From: Nitrospiraceae bacterium UBA2166
GTDB taxonomy: Bacteria > Nitrospirota > Nitrospiria > Nitrospirales > UBA2166
Assembly (NCBI GenBank): GCA_002328825.1
Contig: DCWI01000002.1
Location: 1 to 7,746, forward strand
Length of the DNA: 7,746 nt
Direction of reading: 5' to 3'
In this document: positions 1 through 6,470 of the stretch, piece after piece
How the letters are laid out: every line of letters begins with the position of its first letter
Numbering within the stretch: position 1 is the first letter of the stretch
Notes under the pieces: generated by a model
Told to the model about the DNA's origin: nothing
Database searches by the model: none
What the model saw: the letters and a program-made list of their open reading frames with translations, nothing else
Program-made: the position numbers and the translations under genes

Positions 1-126
1 GCCAGTGGGAAAAGGCACTACAATGGAGACTTCAACAGAGAAGTTTGTGAGAATAAACCGCATCATGCACCCATTTGCTGAGCACCTATGCTTCCAAGCC
101 CCTGCGCCTTAAAATCACTTTTACGC

Positions 127-132
127 AAGGAG
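127..132 (+). promoter_or_regulatory. Shine-Dalgarno site deciding the start at 141
   Basis: AAGGAG lies 8 nt before the ATG at 141. The reading frame is open further upstream to a TTG at 75, but that codon has no comparable site. The first good signal peptide also follows the ATG at 141, so this site fixes the start. Confidence 0.75.
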
Positions 133-140
133 ACCATGCA

Positions 141-731
141 ATGTCTACTCGCCATGAGCCCACACTAACCTTAATACACCAGCCACTGACTTCCCTCGAA
201 CCCAAAACCCCTCACTGGAAGTGGAGTAGAATCCCTCTCCTTGCCATAGCAATGCTTATGCTTATACCTCTTCTGCGTGTACATGCATCGGTAACAACGA
301 ATTTTGAGCAGTTATCTCCTTATACGGGACCATCACTCAAATTAGACACGCTCACCTTTTTATGCTCATCCAACCACGTGGCAAGTGGTGGCTACTGGGG
401 ATCAAACCCAAAGGTGGAGCAAGGAGGATGGATTAAAGCCGAACCAGCAACCTCTCAATGGAGAATCACCTTGAACCCTGATGCGCCTTCTGCCGAAGTG
501 ATCAGGTTGTCAGGCCTATCCAAGCCACCTGACGACCCTGAGATTTATACGTTGGAAGTGACTCCTTCTGGAGGATTTCTTCTCGTATGGAAGGAAAGAT
601 TACGAGGATTTGCACCGCAGGTGATCACTATTGACCCCGCGAATTCGTCATTCGTCTATTCAACACAACATACGAACCCATTTCGCAATCGAGGGAGCGT
701 CTTCTGGGGAACCTGTATCCCTTATTTGTAA
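141..731 (+). CDS. Small exported protein of unknown family
   Basis: The gene encodes 196 residues and I do not recognise the family. A long polar N-region (residues 1-30, ending in WKWSR) precedes a hydrophobic core at 31-45 and a plausible signal peptidase site after VHA (residue 49), so the product is probably periplasmic or secreted; an uncleaved anchor is possible. The mature part is about 147 residues, appears beta-rich, and has Gly, Pro and aromatic turns. It has only two cysteines, C75 near the start and C192 five residues from the end, which could form one disulfide tying the ends together. The C-terminal pattern (FVYSTQH, then a short Arg-rich stretch, then FWGTC) looks like a closing beta-hairpin of a small all-beta fold. 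It is convergent with the SUMF1-like gene, 91 nt away. The start is chosen from the Shine-Dalgarno at 127-132. Confidence 0.8.
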   Translation: MSTRHEPTLTLIHQPLTSLEPKTPHWKWSRIPLLAIAMLMLIPLLRVHASVTTNFEQLSPYTGPSLKLDTLTFLCSSNHVASGGYWGSNPKVEQGGWIKAEPATSQWRITLNPDAPSAEVIRLSGLSKPPDDPEIYTLEVTPSGGFLLVWKERLRGFAPQVITIDPANSSFVYSTQHTNPFRNRGSVFWGTCIPYL

Positions 732-822
732 CAAACACAGGTTATTTCTGAACACACAGTGTGCCCTAGCCCTCCATTGCAACCCCCTATACAAGGATGG
801 CAATAATAAAGACCGTACCAAA

Positions 823-1722
823 TTACCCGTCGTCCTTAGCACACCGAAACCCGATAATGCTGTCGGCCCTCCCTTGACGAACCGCAAAGCGCTTCGTCGT
901 CCGCACATTGACCGCAGATTCGGCCCAAGACCCTCCTCGAACCACTCGGTGTTTCCCCACTTCAGGACCCTTCGGGTTCTGGAATGGTGCTGACCGGTAC
1001 ACCTCGGCATCATACCAGTCAGCAACCCATTCCGCACCATTTCCGGCCATGTCATAAATTCCATACGGGCTACGTCCGCTCTCAAACTGACCAGGAAGAG
1101 CAGTGTACCGATATCCATCCTGCTCCCCTTTGACGTTTGCGTTTTGTACCCCAAACTCGTTCCCCCACGGCCAAGTTCGAGGTGTTTCCCCTCGCGCAGC
1201 CTTTTCCCACTCCGCTTCAGTAGGCAATCGTTTTCCCGCCCAAAGACAATAGGCCATGGCACTATCCCACGCCATCCCAACAGCAATTTGCTCAGGATTC
1301 AAAAGCTTGGCAGGATCATCATCGAAAACAGGAACGAACGGCTTTGAGTGGCCTGTTGCCTTCAAAAACCGGGTATACTCCTCATTGGATACCTCGTATT
1401 GATCGAGATAGAAACTCGACACAAATACCGGATGTTGTGGGGCCTCATCGGGATCACCCGTATCACTACCCATCTGGAAAAACCCTTCAGGGATCAATAC
1501 CATTATACGTTCATCATCTCCAATCATTGTCTGAAACCTATTAACATCGACCATCGACTCTGACCCTGGGCGAGTGACAGGGGCCTGTGTCTGGGCAACC
1601 AGAGACTTTTGCCTGTCCAATTTCATGGCTTCCCATACAAGAGTGACGACCATTAAAATTGCGCATATTGCGATAAACGCAATTGACCCAATGATGAGAA
1701 ACGTCTGTTTCTTGTTATCCAT
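823..1722 (-). CDS. Membrane-anchored SUMF1/FGE-fold protein, catalytic cysteines absent
   Basis: The product has 299 residues. Residues 8-30 form one N-terminal transmembrane helix after a short Lys-rich cytoplasmic tip. A linker follows to about residue 70, and then a complete SUMF1 (FGE-sulfatase, Pfam FGE-sulfatase family) domain at about 72-296. Family landmarks are visible in order: IPEGFFQMGS (77-86), YEVSNEEY (109-116), the AGKRLPTEAEWEKAARG block, a PWGNEFG motif, MAGNGAEWV, RGGSW (262-266) and the terminal GFRCA (291-295). True formylglycine-generating enzymes carry two copper-binding cysteines just after the GGS motif. Here those positions are E268 and V273, so generation of formylglycine is unlikely. 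MAGNGAEWV also departs from the usual GNVWEWV. A binding or structural role, as for NirV-like proteins, is more likely, probably facing the periplasm. AGGA lies only 4 nt before the ATG, so the Shine-Dalgarno is weak. The gene is divergent from the beta-helix pair. Confidence 0.9.
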   Translation of the reverse strand: MDNKKQTFLIIGSIAFIAICAILMVVTLVWEAMKLDRQKSLVAQTQAPVTRPGSESMVDVNRFQTMIGDDERIMVLIPEGFFQMGSDTGDPDEAPQHPVFVSSFYLDQYEVSNEEYTRFLKATGHSKPFVPVFDDDPAKLLNPEQIAVGMAWDSAMAYCLWAGKRLPTEAEWEKAARGETPRTWPWGNEFGVQNANVKGEQDGYRYTALPGQFESGRSPYGIYDMAGNGAEWVADWYDAEVYRSAPFQNPKGPEVGKHRVVRGGSWAESAVNVRTTKRFAVRQGRADSIIGFRCAKDDG

Positions 1723-1771
1723 GCGGTCCTGTGGGATAATTCACGGTTACAAGCGCGATGATAAATTTATT

Positions 1772-1828
1772 ATGCAAACTCATTATCATAGCAAAATGCT
1801 GATGAAGAATCACACGCTAGTTTTGCAT
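1772..1828. repeat. Imperfect inverted repeat in the divergent gap
   Basis: ATGCAAACT (1772-1780) and AGTTTTGCAT (1819-1828) are inverted copies differing by one A, separated by 38 nt. The right arm directly abuts the Shine-Dalgarno of the first beta-helix gene. It lies between two divergent genes and could be an operator or chance in AT-rich DNA. I could not pick a convincing -35/-10 pair in this gap. Confidence 0.25.
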
Positions 1829-1835
1829 GGAGGAA
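1829..1835 (+). promoter_or_regulatory. Shine-Dalgarno site deciding the start at 1844
   Basis: GGAGGAA lies 8-10 nt before the ATG at 1844. The frame is open far upstream (to 1574) and into the opposite-strand SUMF1-like gene, but nothing there resembles a protein start. The signal peptide follows the ATG at 1844. Confidence 0.8.
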
Positions 1836-1843
1836 ATAACGCA

Positions 1844-3391
1844 ATGGCTTCGAACGTTCATTCGGATGATGACAGTTTCCCCTCTGCCCACTCCTTCCAT
1901 CATGAAGGAATCCCAAAGAAGCATATAACCCAAACGTGGCGCTGGCTTATCCTGTGCACAGGGGTGATATTGCTTGGAACTGTTCCCTCCGTTCAGGCCA
2001 CAACAGAGATTTGCGGTGACATTTCCACTAACATGACATGGAGCGCAGATAAGAGTCCATACATCGTTACTTGCAAAACTACTGTCAAAGAAGGGGCAAC
2101 GTTGGTAATCGAGCCGGGAGTGCAGATTCGTTTTCTTAAGGCAACACACAGAACAAAAATTGGCTTGCGCATCGAGGGAGAGTTAAACGCGACGGGTACA
2201 GAAGATCAGCCGATTCTGTTTACCTCCGATGAACCAAAACCTCATCCTCAAGATTGGGGTGGCATTACTTTTGCCCCATCAAACACCGGAAGCATCTTCG
2301 ACAAAGATGGCACGTATACTGGAGGATCAACCCTGCAGTACTGCGTGATCGAATATGGCGGTGCCGTCCCATGGCAAGGAGCGGTGGAAGTACTCGGCAC
2401 CTCCCTCTACCTTAATAGTGTCGTCATTCACATGAATGCTGCAAGCGGGATTCGGGCCAAGAATGGAAAGGTTCTACTCCAACACAGCACATTGACCAAA
2501 AACTCTAATTCACTCGCTGGATCCGGAGGTGGGATTATCGCACGCTCATCGGAAATCACCGTTGAAAACAGCCTCCTCCACAACACCGTAAGCTCTGGAA
2601 GCGGCGGTGCAATCTATGTTACCCAATCAGACTTAACTCTGCGTAGGACAAACTTCATTAACAACGAAACAGCAGGAAACGGCGGATCCGTGTTCGTCAG
2701 CGGGTCAACACTAACCATCACCGACGGTATCTTTCACAAAAATGAATCGCCCGTCAGAGGCGGAGCCATCTATATCGGCAACAGGAGCACCGCGTCAATC
2801 GATCGATCTACGTTCATCAACAACAGAACATTACCTACTGCCGCTCTTGGTGAAGGAGAAGGCAAGAGCACGAAACACACCCTAGGGGCTGCGGTATTCT
2901 CAGATAAGTCGACACTCGCAATTGCCGGCAGCATTTTCACGGACAATAAAGCGGTGACGGAATGCGGAGCTCTAGCGGTGAGAAGCTCGGTCCTCACCCT
3001 AAACACAAGCGTCTTCTTCGATAATACTTCTGTGTACAATGGCGCAGCTCTGTGCATCGAAGATGGGAAAAAGGGATCCTCCATCACTCAAAACACCTTT
3101 ACCCGCAACGTCTCTGACAAATACCTGACGGCAAATACAATTTACTTAGAGTCTGGAGAATTCCCTACCTTCACTAACAATAACATGTACGGCAATACCG
3201 GATTTGACATCGTGAATGATACTCCCAATGCCATTCACACCCCTAACAATTGGTGGGGAACCACTGATGAGTTTGCCATCGAAGAAAAGGTACTGGGAGA
3301 CGCAGGAGAACTCACGAAGGGGGAAATCACCTTCACTCCATTTCTTCAACACAAGGTCGTCATCCCCAACCCCTCCGACAGCACGCAGTAG
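1844..3391 (+). CDS. Secreted Pmp-repeat right-handed beta-helix protein, copy 1
   Basis: The product has 515 residues. A polar, His/Ser-rich N-region (1-31) leads into a hydrophobic core (about 34-47) and a signal peptidase site after VQA (residue 52). The mature protein opens with a capping segment, C57 to about F90, containing TWS, a second Cys and the EPGVQIRF strand. A right-handed parallel beta-helix follows. The clearest rungs are consecutive 26-residue turns at 228-253, 254-279 and 280-305, then one from 306. Each starts GG(A/S/G) and most end in FxxN (FINN 271-274, FHKN 297-300, FINN 324-327). This is the GGAI/FxxN repeat of chlamydial polymorphic membrane proteins, but no autotransporter barrel is present. 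A loop at 328-346 interrupts the stack before further GA..F-FxxN turns. NNWWGT near the C-terminus matches the cap of many beta-helix proteins. Probable role: surface or secreted adhesin, or carbohydrate binding. The next gene is its paralogue, 128 nt downstream. Confidence 0.9.
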   Translation: MASNVHSDDDSFPSAHSFHHEGIPKKHITQTWRWLILCTGVILLGTVPSVQATTEICGDISTNMTWSADKSPYIVTCKTTVKEGATLVIEPGVQIRFLKATHRTKIGLRIEGELNATGTEDQPILFTSDEPKPHPQDWGGITFAPSNTGSIFDKDGTYTGGSTLQYCVIEYGGAVPWQGAVEVLGTSLYLNSVVIHMNAASGIRAKNGKVLLQHSTLTKNSNSLAGSGGGIIARSSEITVENSLLHNTVSSGSGGAIYVTQSDLTLRRTNFINNETAGNGGSVFVSGSTLTITDGIFHKNESPVRGGAIYIGNRSTASIDRSTFINNRTLPTAALGEGEGKSTKHTLGAAVFSDKSTLAIAGSIFTDNKAVTECGALAVRSSVLTLNTSVFFDNTSVYNGAALCIEDGKKGSSITQNTFTRNVSDKYLTANTIYLESGEFPTFTNNNMYGNTGFDIVNDTPNAIHTPNNWWGTTDEFAIEEKVLGDAGELTKGEITFTPFLQHKVVIPNPSDSTQ

Positions 3392-3467
3392 GGACAGTCA
3401 ATGCGTGAGGCGTAGAGGGCTTCAAACTGTTTTTGTGCAGAACCATTGAAGAGTTGAGTGCACGCCA

Positions 3468-3495
3468 AGCGTTCACCCCATTCCACATGAACGCT
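3468..3495 (+). promoter_or_regulatory. Perfect 8-bp inverted repeat before the second beta-helix gene
   Basis: AGCGTTCA (3468-3475) and TGAACGCT (3488-3495) are perfectly complementary around a 12-nt loop. The repeat ends 11 nt before the Shine-Dalgarno of the next gene. It could be a leader hairpin affecting translation or stability between the paralogues, or an operator. It has no U-tract, so it does not look like a terminator. Chance occurrence is possible. Confidence 0.35.
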
Positions 3496-3506
3496 GATGA
3501 TATAGC

Positions 3507-3511
3507 AGGAG
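3507..3511 (+). promoter_or_regulatory. Shine-Dalgarno site deciding the start at 3520
   Basis: AGGAG lies 8 nt before the ATG at 3520. An in-frame ATG at 3487 has no such site and lies inside the preceding inverted repeat. The signal peptide begins directly at 3520. Confidence 0.8.
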
Positions 3512-3519
3512 AAGAATAT

Positions 3520-5067
3520 ATGAAAATATCACCAGGATACATCACTCTCGTGATCGGAGTTTTTACTTTCCTCTCAGGTTCTTTTCTCGGCTTCCCTTGG
3601 GGAACGCAACAGGCCGAGGCAACACTCACCGTGTGTGGATCCATGGACATGAACACAACATGGAGCGTCAAAGACAGCCCCATTATCATAACCTGCACCA
3701 CAACTGTAAACGCAGGAGTGACCCTCACGGTTGACCCCGGAGTTCAAGTCCGTTTCCCCCGTGGCTCAGCCCAAGGACGAGTATCCTTAATCATTGAAGG
3801 CACATTGATTGCACGCGGGACGGAGGAACAAAACATTCTCTTCACGTCAGATGAAAAGAATGCGCTCCCAGGCGACTGGGCGAGCATGACTTTTATCAAT
3901 ACCGGAGCCGCAACAGGAATCTCAAATAAAAATGGCAAAGATAGCCGAGAATCAGTCCTCGAGTTTTGCGTTGTTGAATTTGGTGGAAGTGCCGGCAGGG
4001 TAGGGGCGATAGAAGTTCATGGCACCACTCTCTCCCTAAACCGCGTGGTCGTTCAAAAAAATGCGTCGAGCGGGGTAGAGGTTCGTGATGGCACCATTAC
4101 TGTCAAAGACAGCACACTCATGAGCAATTCAAACTCTCAAGGGCTTGGCGGCGGCATTATTGCCCACACCTCCACCATCGTACTTGATGGGACCACGGTC
4201 AAGAAAAATGCAGTGGCTGGAACCGGAGGTGGAATTTATGCACTCGCTTCGCAACTGTCACTTACGAACAGCGCCGTACTCGAAAACAAAGCCGATGGAA
4301 AAGGCGGCGGAATCTTTGCGACTGACTCCACATTAACTATCAAAGGAGGCAGCTTTGCTGGGAACATAAGCTCCTACAGAGGTGGTGCCTTGTATACGTC
4401 GAGAGTAAAAGTCACCATTGATGACACAGAATTTATCGGCAACCGCGCTGAATTAACTTCTGTCACCATAGGACACGAGCATGGCGATAGCCGAGGAGTC
4501 GCATTCGGTGGAGCTGCGTATTTTGACAAATCTGATGTCAACATAAAACGCTCGGCGTTCATTCGAAATTTCGCTGGAGATCAGTGCGGAGCGCTGGCAG
4601 TTGAAAATAGCAACTTCCATGTCCACGAAAATGTGTTTATCGAAAACACCGCTGAAGTCAATGGGACCGCGCTTTGTCTCTCCGGATCAAACACTGGATC
4701 CTCAATCACACACAATGCCTTCACTGATAACTATCCCCCAACGGGAAAAGCCGCGAACACCATCTATTTTGCCACAGGCCCTCTCCCTCAATTTTCAAAA
4801 AATAGCCTTTTTGAACCAGGGAAAATCATTATTCACAATCAAACAGATACCATGCTTGACGCAAAAAGCAATTGGTGGGGCACACCTAACGATGCCATTC
4901 AAGATCGCATACTTGGTCTTGCGACATTCCTTCCCGCACTTGACCAACCCGAGCCCCTGCCGAAAATCACGATGAAGTCTCCGACCAACCGCTGGCAGAG
5001 ACCCGAAGCACATTCCACGATAAACCCTATCCACCCACCACAACATGGGTTGGCCCCATCACGATAA
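3520..5067 (+). CDS. Secreted Pmp-repeat right-handed beta-helix protein, copy 2
   Basis: The product has 515 residues and is a paralogue of the gene just upstream, collinear along most of its length. A standard signal peptide (hydrophobic 8-25) ends at AEA (residue 34). In the first 45 mature residues, 24 match the neighbour, including both cysteines, TWS, the SP pair and DPGVQVRF (EPGVQIRF in copy 1). The helix has clean 26-residue turns at 210-235, 236-261 and 262-287, starting GGGI. Further turns start GGAL (288), GGAA (330), CGAL and NGTA, with FAGN, FIGN, FIRN, FIEN and FTDN closing turns. A loop at about 309-329, containing GHEHG, sits at the same place as the loop in copy 1. NWWGT is conserved near the C-terminus. 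After it the two diverge: this copy ends in a Pro/His/Arg-rich tail of about 35 residues. No barrel, LPXTG or other anchor is visible. Likely exported, possibly co-transcribed with copy 1. Confidence 0.9.
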   Translation: MKISPGYITLVIGVFTFLSGSFLGFPWGTQQAEATLTVCGSMDMNTTWSVKDSPIIITCTTTVNAGVTLTVDPGVQVRFPRGSAQGRVSLIIEGTLIARGTEEQNILFTSDEKNALPGDWASMTFINTGAATGISNKNGKDSRESVLEFCVVEFGGSAGRVGAIEVHGTTLSLNRVVVQKNASSGVEVRDGTITVKDSTLMSNSNSQGLGGGIIAHTSTIVLDGTTVKKNAVAGTGGGIYALASQLSLTNSAVLENKADGKGGGIFATDSTLTIKGGSFAGNISSYRGGALYTSRVKVTIDDTEFIGNRAELTSVTIGHEHGDSRGVAFGGAAYFDKSDVNIKRSAFIRNFAGDQCGALAVENSNFHVHENVFIENTAEVNGTALCLSGSNTGSSITHNAFTDNYPPTGKAANTIYFATGPLPQFSKNSLFEPGKIIIHNQTDTMLDAKSNWWGTPNDAIQDRILGLATFLPALDQPEPLPKITMKSPTNRWQRPEAHSTINPIHPPQHGLAPSR

Positions 5068-5116
5068 GGTGAAGTGTGGATGTTACGGAATCAGACACCC
5101 GCAGGACAGGGAAGGA

Positions 5117-5908
5117 TCATTTGCAACAGCGATACCATTTGATGGCATAGGGTCGATCACTTGGCCAAGGATGACTGACCGTGCTGCAACGATAATACCC
5201 GCGGTTAACCGACGCAAAGACTTTTGATGAAGTTTCAAAAACCCAGTTGTGGAGCCATTCCGACTCATGCTTCGGGGGTGGCAGCATTTCCACTTCGTTG
5301 TTGGGCGCAACATCACACGCTTCAAGCCACTCATCATTTGTACACAGGCGCTTCCCAAGCACTTCGCACGCCTCACTTGACACGTACCAATTGACTTGAC
5401 TGCGCACAGGAATGCGATCAATACAAAACTCTCCCATGTCAACCATATCTTCAGGACAAGATTCGCTGGATTCAAAAATCGAACTTCCCGAAACGATACG
5501 CTGCCTGGGAACGATCTCCTCCTCACCATTGACGCGCACACCTAACCAGCGTTGATGATCCGAGAACAAAGCCCCCACTTCGTCTTGAACAGTCGAAAAC
5601 GGGACAACACTACCCAGTAAGGCACGGAACGTCCCATCAGTGGCGACCACAATATTCTGCGCCTCCGTCCAAAGAAGCTTCCCACTTGAAGGCTGGTCAT
5701 ACAGCGAAAAGACGAGAGACAGAGGGAGAGACCCACCGCCGGTTATATGATCCACCGGGATCACCCCGTTGTAATGAATAACCGGCGGGAACTCTTCACC
5801 AGCAACTGTCCGCGGAACAATCAGCGTAAAGAAAAGGCTCACGATTGCGAGCAGGGCGAACAATGACCCAAGAATACCTGTCGTGCCAAATGACAAATAT
5901 TTGGCCAT
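5117..5908 (-). CDS. Exported two-domain protein: beta domain plus compact 8-Cys SUMF1/lectin-like domain
   Basis: The product has 263 residues. A hydrophobic segment at 11-31 followed by VAG (35-37) is a signal peptide or anchor. Residues about 44-142 form a beta domain of a type seen in many environmental secreted proteins: IHYNG, then FSLYD, LLWTE, a DGTFRALLGS strand pair, RWLGVRV and a PRQRI end. Residues 151-263 are a compact relative of the SUMF1/C-type-lectin fold. They read CPEDMVDMGEFCID, then GKRLCTNDEWLEACD, NRGYYRC and a terminal WYRCCK. Eight cysteines (151, 162, 181, 189, 198, 241, 261, 262) match the paralogue encoded just upstream. The central part of a full SUMF1 domain is missing, so enzyme activity is unlikely; ligand binding is a better guess. 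The start lies 20 nt after the stop of the preceding gene, suggesting one operon, although no strong Shine-Dalgarno is visible. Its 3' end lies 49 nt from the converging beta-helix gene. Confidence 0.85.
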   Translation of the reverse strand: MAKYLSFGTTGILGSLFALLAIVSLFFTLIVPRTVAGEEFPPVIHYNGVIPVDHITGGGSLPLSLVFSLYDQPSSGKLLWTEAQNIVVATDGTFRALLGSVVPFSTVQDEVGALFSDHQRWLGVRVNGEEEIVPRQRIVSGSSIFESSESCPEDMVDMGEFCIDRIPVRSQVNWYVSSEACEVLGKRLCTNDEWLEACDVAPNNEVEMLPPPKHESEWLHNWVFETSSKVFASVNRGYYRCSTVSHPWPSDRPYAIKWYRCCK

Positions 5909-5928
5909 CGTGAACTACACTGATCGAA

Positions 5929-6405
5929 CTATTTGGATGAACAACACCTGAATGGCCGCCCGATAAGAGGCCAATCACTTGGACGCATGTTACTTGACGT
6001 CCTACACCGATAATATCCGCGGTCGACGGCATCAAAAACATTGCTATGCGTCTGGAACACCCAGATATCAAGCCATTCAGACTTCTCATTTGGCATCTGC
6101 TCAATTTCATTATGAGGGAAGGAATCGCACGCATCCAACCACTCCTTATTTGAGCAAAGTCGTTTGCCTCGCTGTTCACATATATCTGCGGCATCATACC
6201 AGTGCTTCATAGACTGGTCTGGCGCACGGTCAATGCAAAAGGACCCTTGGTCCACCATACCGGAAGAACAACTTTCTGAACCTCCAGCTCCTTCGGCAGC
6301 CATTGCGCTTGACCAAGGGATCATCGAAAGCAATACCAAGCTGCCAACAACAACGCTACACTGGAACAATGTCCGCTTCACCATCAAACTCATACTCTTT
6401 TTCAT
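5929..6405 (-). CDS. Exported compact 8-Cys SUMF1/lectin-like protein
   Basis: With the start chosen here the product has 158 residues. A Lys/Arg-containing N-region, a hydrophobic core at about 13-30 and AMA at 34-36 make a good signal peptide. The rest, from C46, is a single domain paralogous to the C-terminal half of the next gene: GMVDQGSFCID, a helix ending GKRLCSNKEWLDACD, WVFQT, DRGYYRC and PFRCC. All eight cysteines align with the paralogue, which suggests conserved disulfides in an oxidising compartment. It lacks the beta domain. It resembles the beginning and end of a SUMF1 domain joined by a short middle, and none of the FGE active-site segment is present. The start is uncertain: the frame is open to a GTG at 6474 that overlaps the preceding stop by GTGA, and ATGs at 6393 and 6384 are also possible. 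I prefer 6405 because it gives a normal signal peptide. Its Shine-Dalgarno is weak. Confidence 0.82.
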   Translation of the reverse strand: MKKSMSLMVKRTLFQCSVVVGSLVLLSMIPWSSAMAAEGAGGSESCSSGMVDQGSFCIDRAPDQSMKHWYDAADICEQRGKRLCSNKEWLDACDSFPHNEIEQMPNEKSEWLDIWVFQTHSNVFDAVDRGYYRCRTSSNMRPSDWPLIGRPFRCCSSK

Positions 6406-6470
6406 ACAGCGCCGTCCCATCTTTGCTCGGTCTGAATTCATGAACTCGTACCGCCTCACTCGACCATGAC

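Noticed and set aside
1..112. Possible 3' end of a gene running in from the left edge (two plus frames are open from the edge, to a TGA at 48 or a TAA at 110).
   Set aside because: Both stretches are too short to judge. Neither shows a recognisable motif, so I could not choose between them or non-coding DNA.
732..822. Terminator between the convergent genes at the left.
   Set aside because: I found only a 5-bp CACAC/GTGTG inverted pair with a one-base loop, which cannot form a hairpin.
660..1286. Long minus-strand frame overlapping the SUMF1-like gene.
   Set aside because: It is a shadow frame: no domain features, and Arg/Gly/Leu composition typical of an off-frame reading of the real gene.
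1745..1775. A -35/-10 promoter (TTACAA, 17 nt, TTATGC) for the first beta-helix gene.
   Set aside because: The -10 match is poor, and AT-rich sequence nearby offers many equal candidates.
1574..1843. N-terminal extension of the first beta-helix gene.
   Set aside because: It overlaps the opposite-strand SUMF1-like gene, has no Shine-Dalgarno, and would place 90 unlike residues before a good signal peptide; the ATG at 1844 has GGAGGAA.
2528..2840. Repetitive coding DNA as a possible tandem DNA repeat or CRISPR-like array.
   Set aside because: The 78-bp periodicity exists at protein level (26-residue turns), but the DNA units differ too much. There are no identical repeats with unique spacers.
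5083..5541. Alternative minus-strand frame inside the two-domain Cys-rich gene.
   Set aside because: The other frame contains two recognisable domains and a signal sequence; this one shows only scattered basic residues and no motif.
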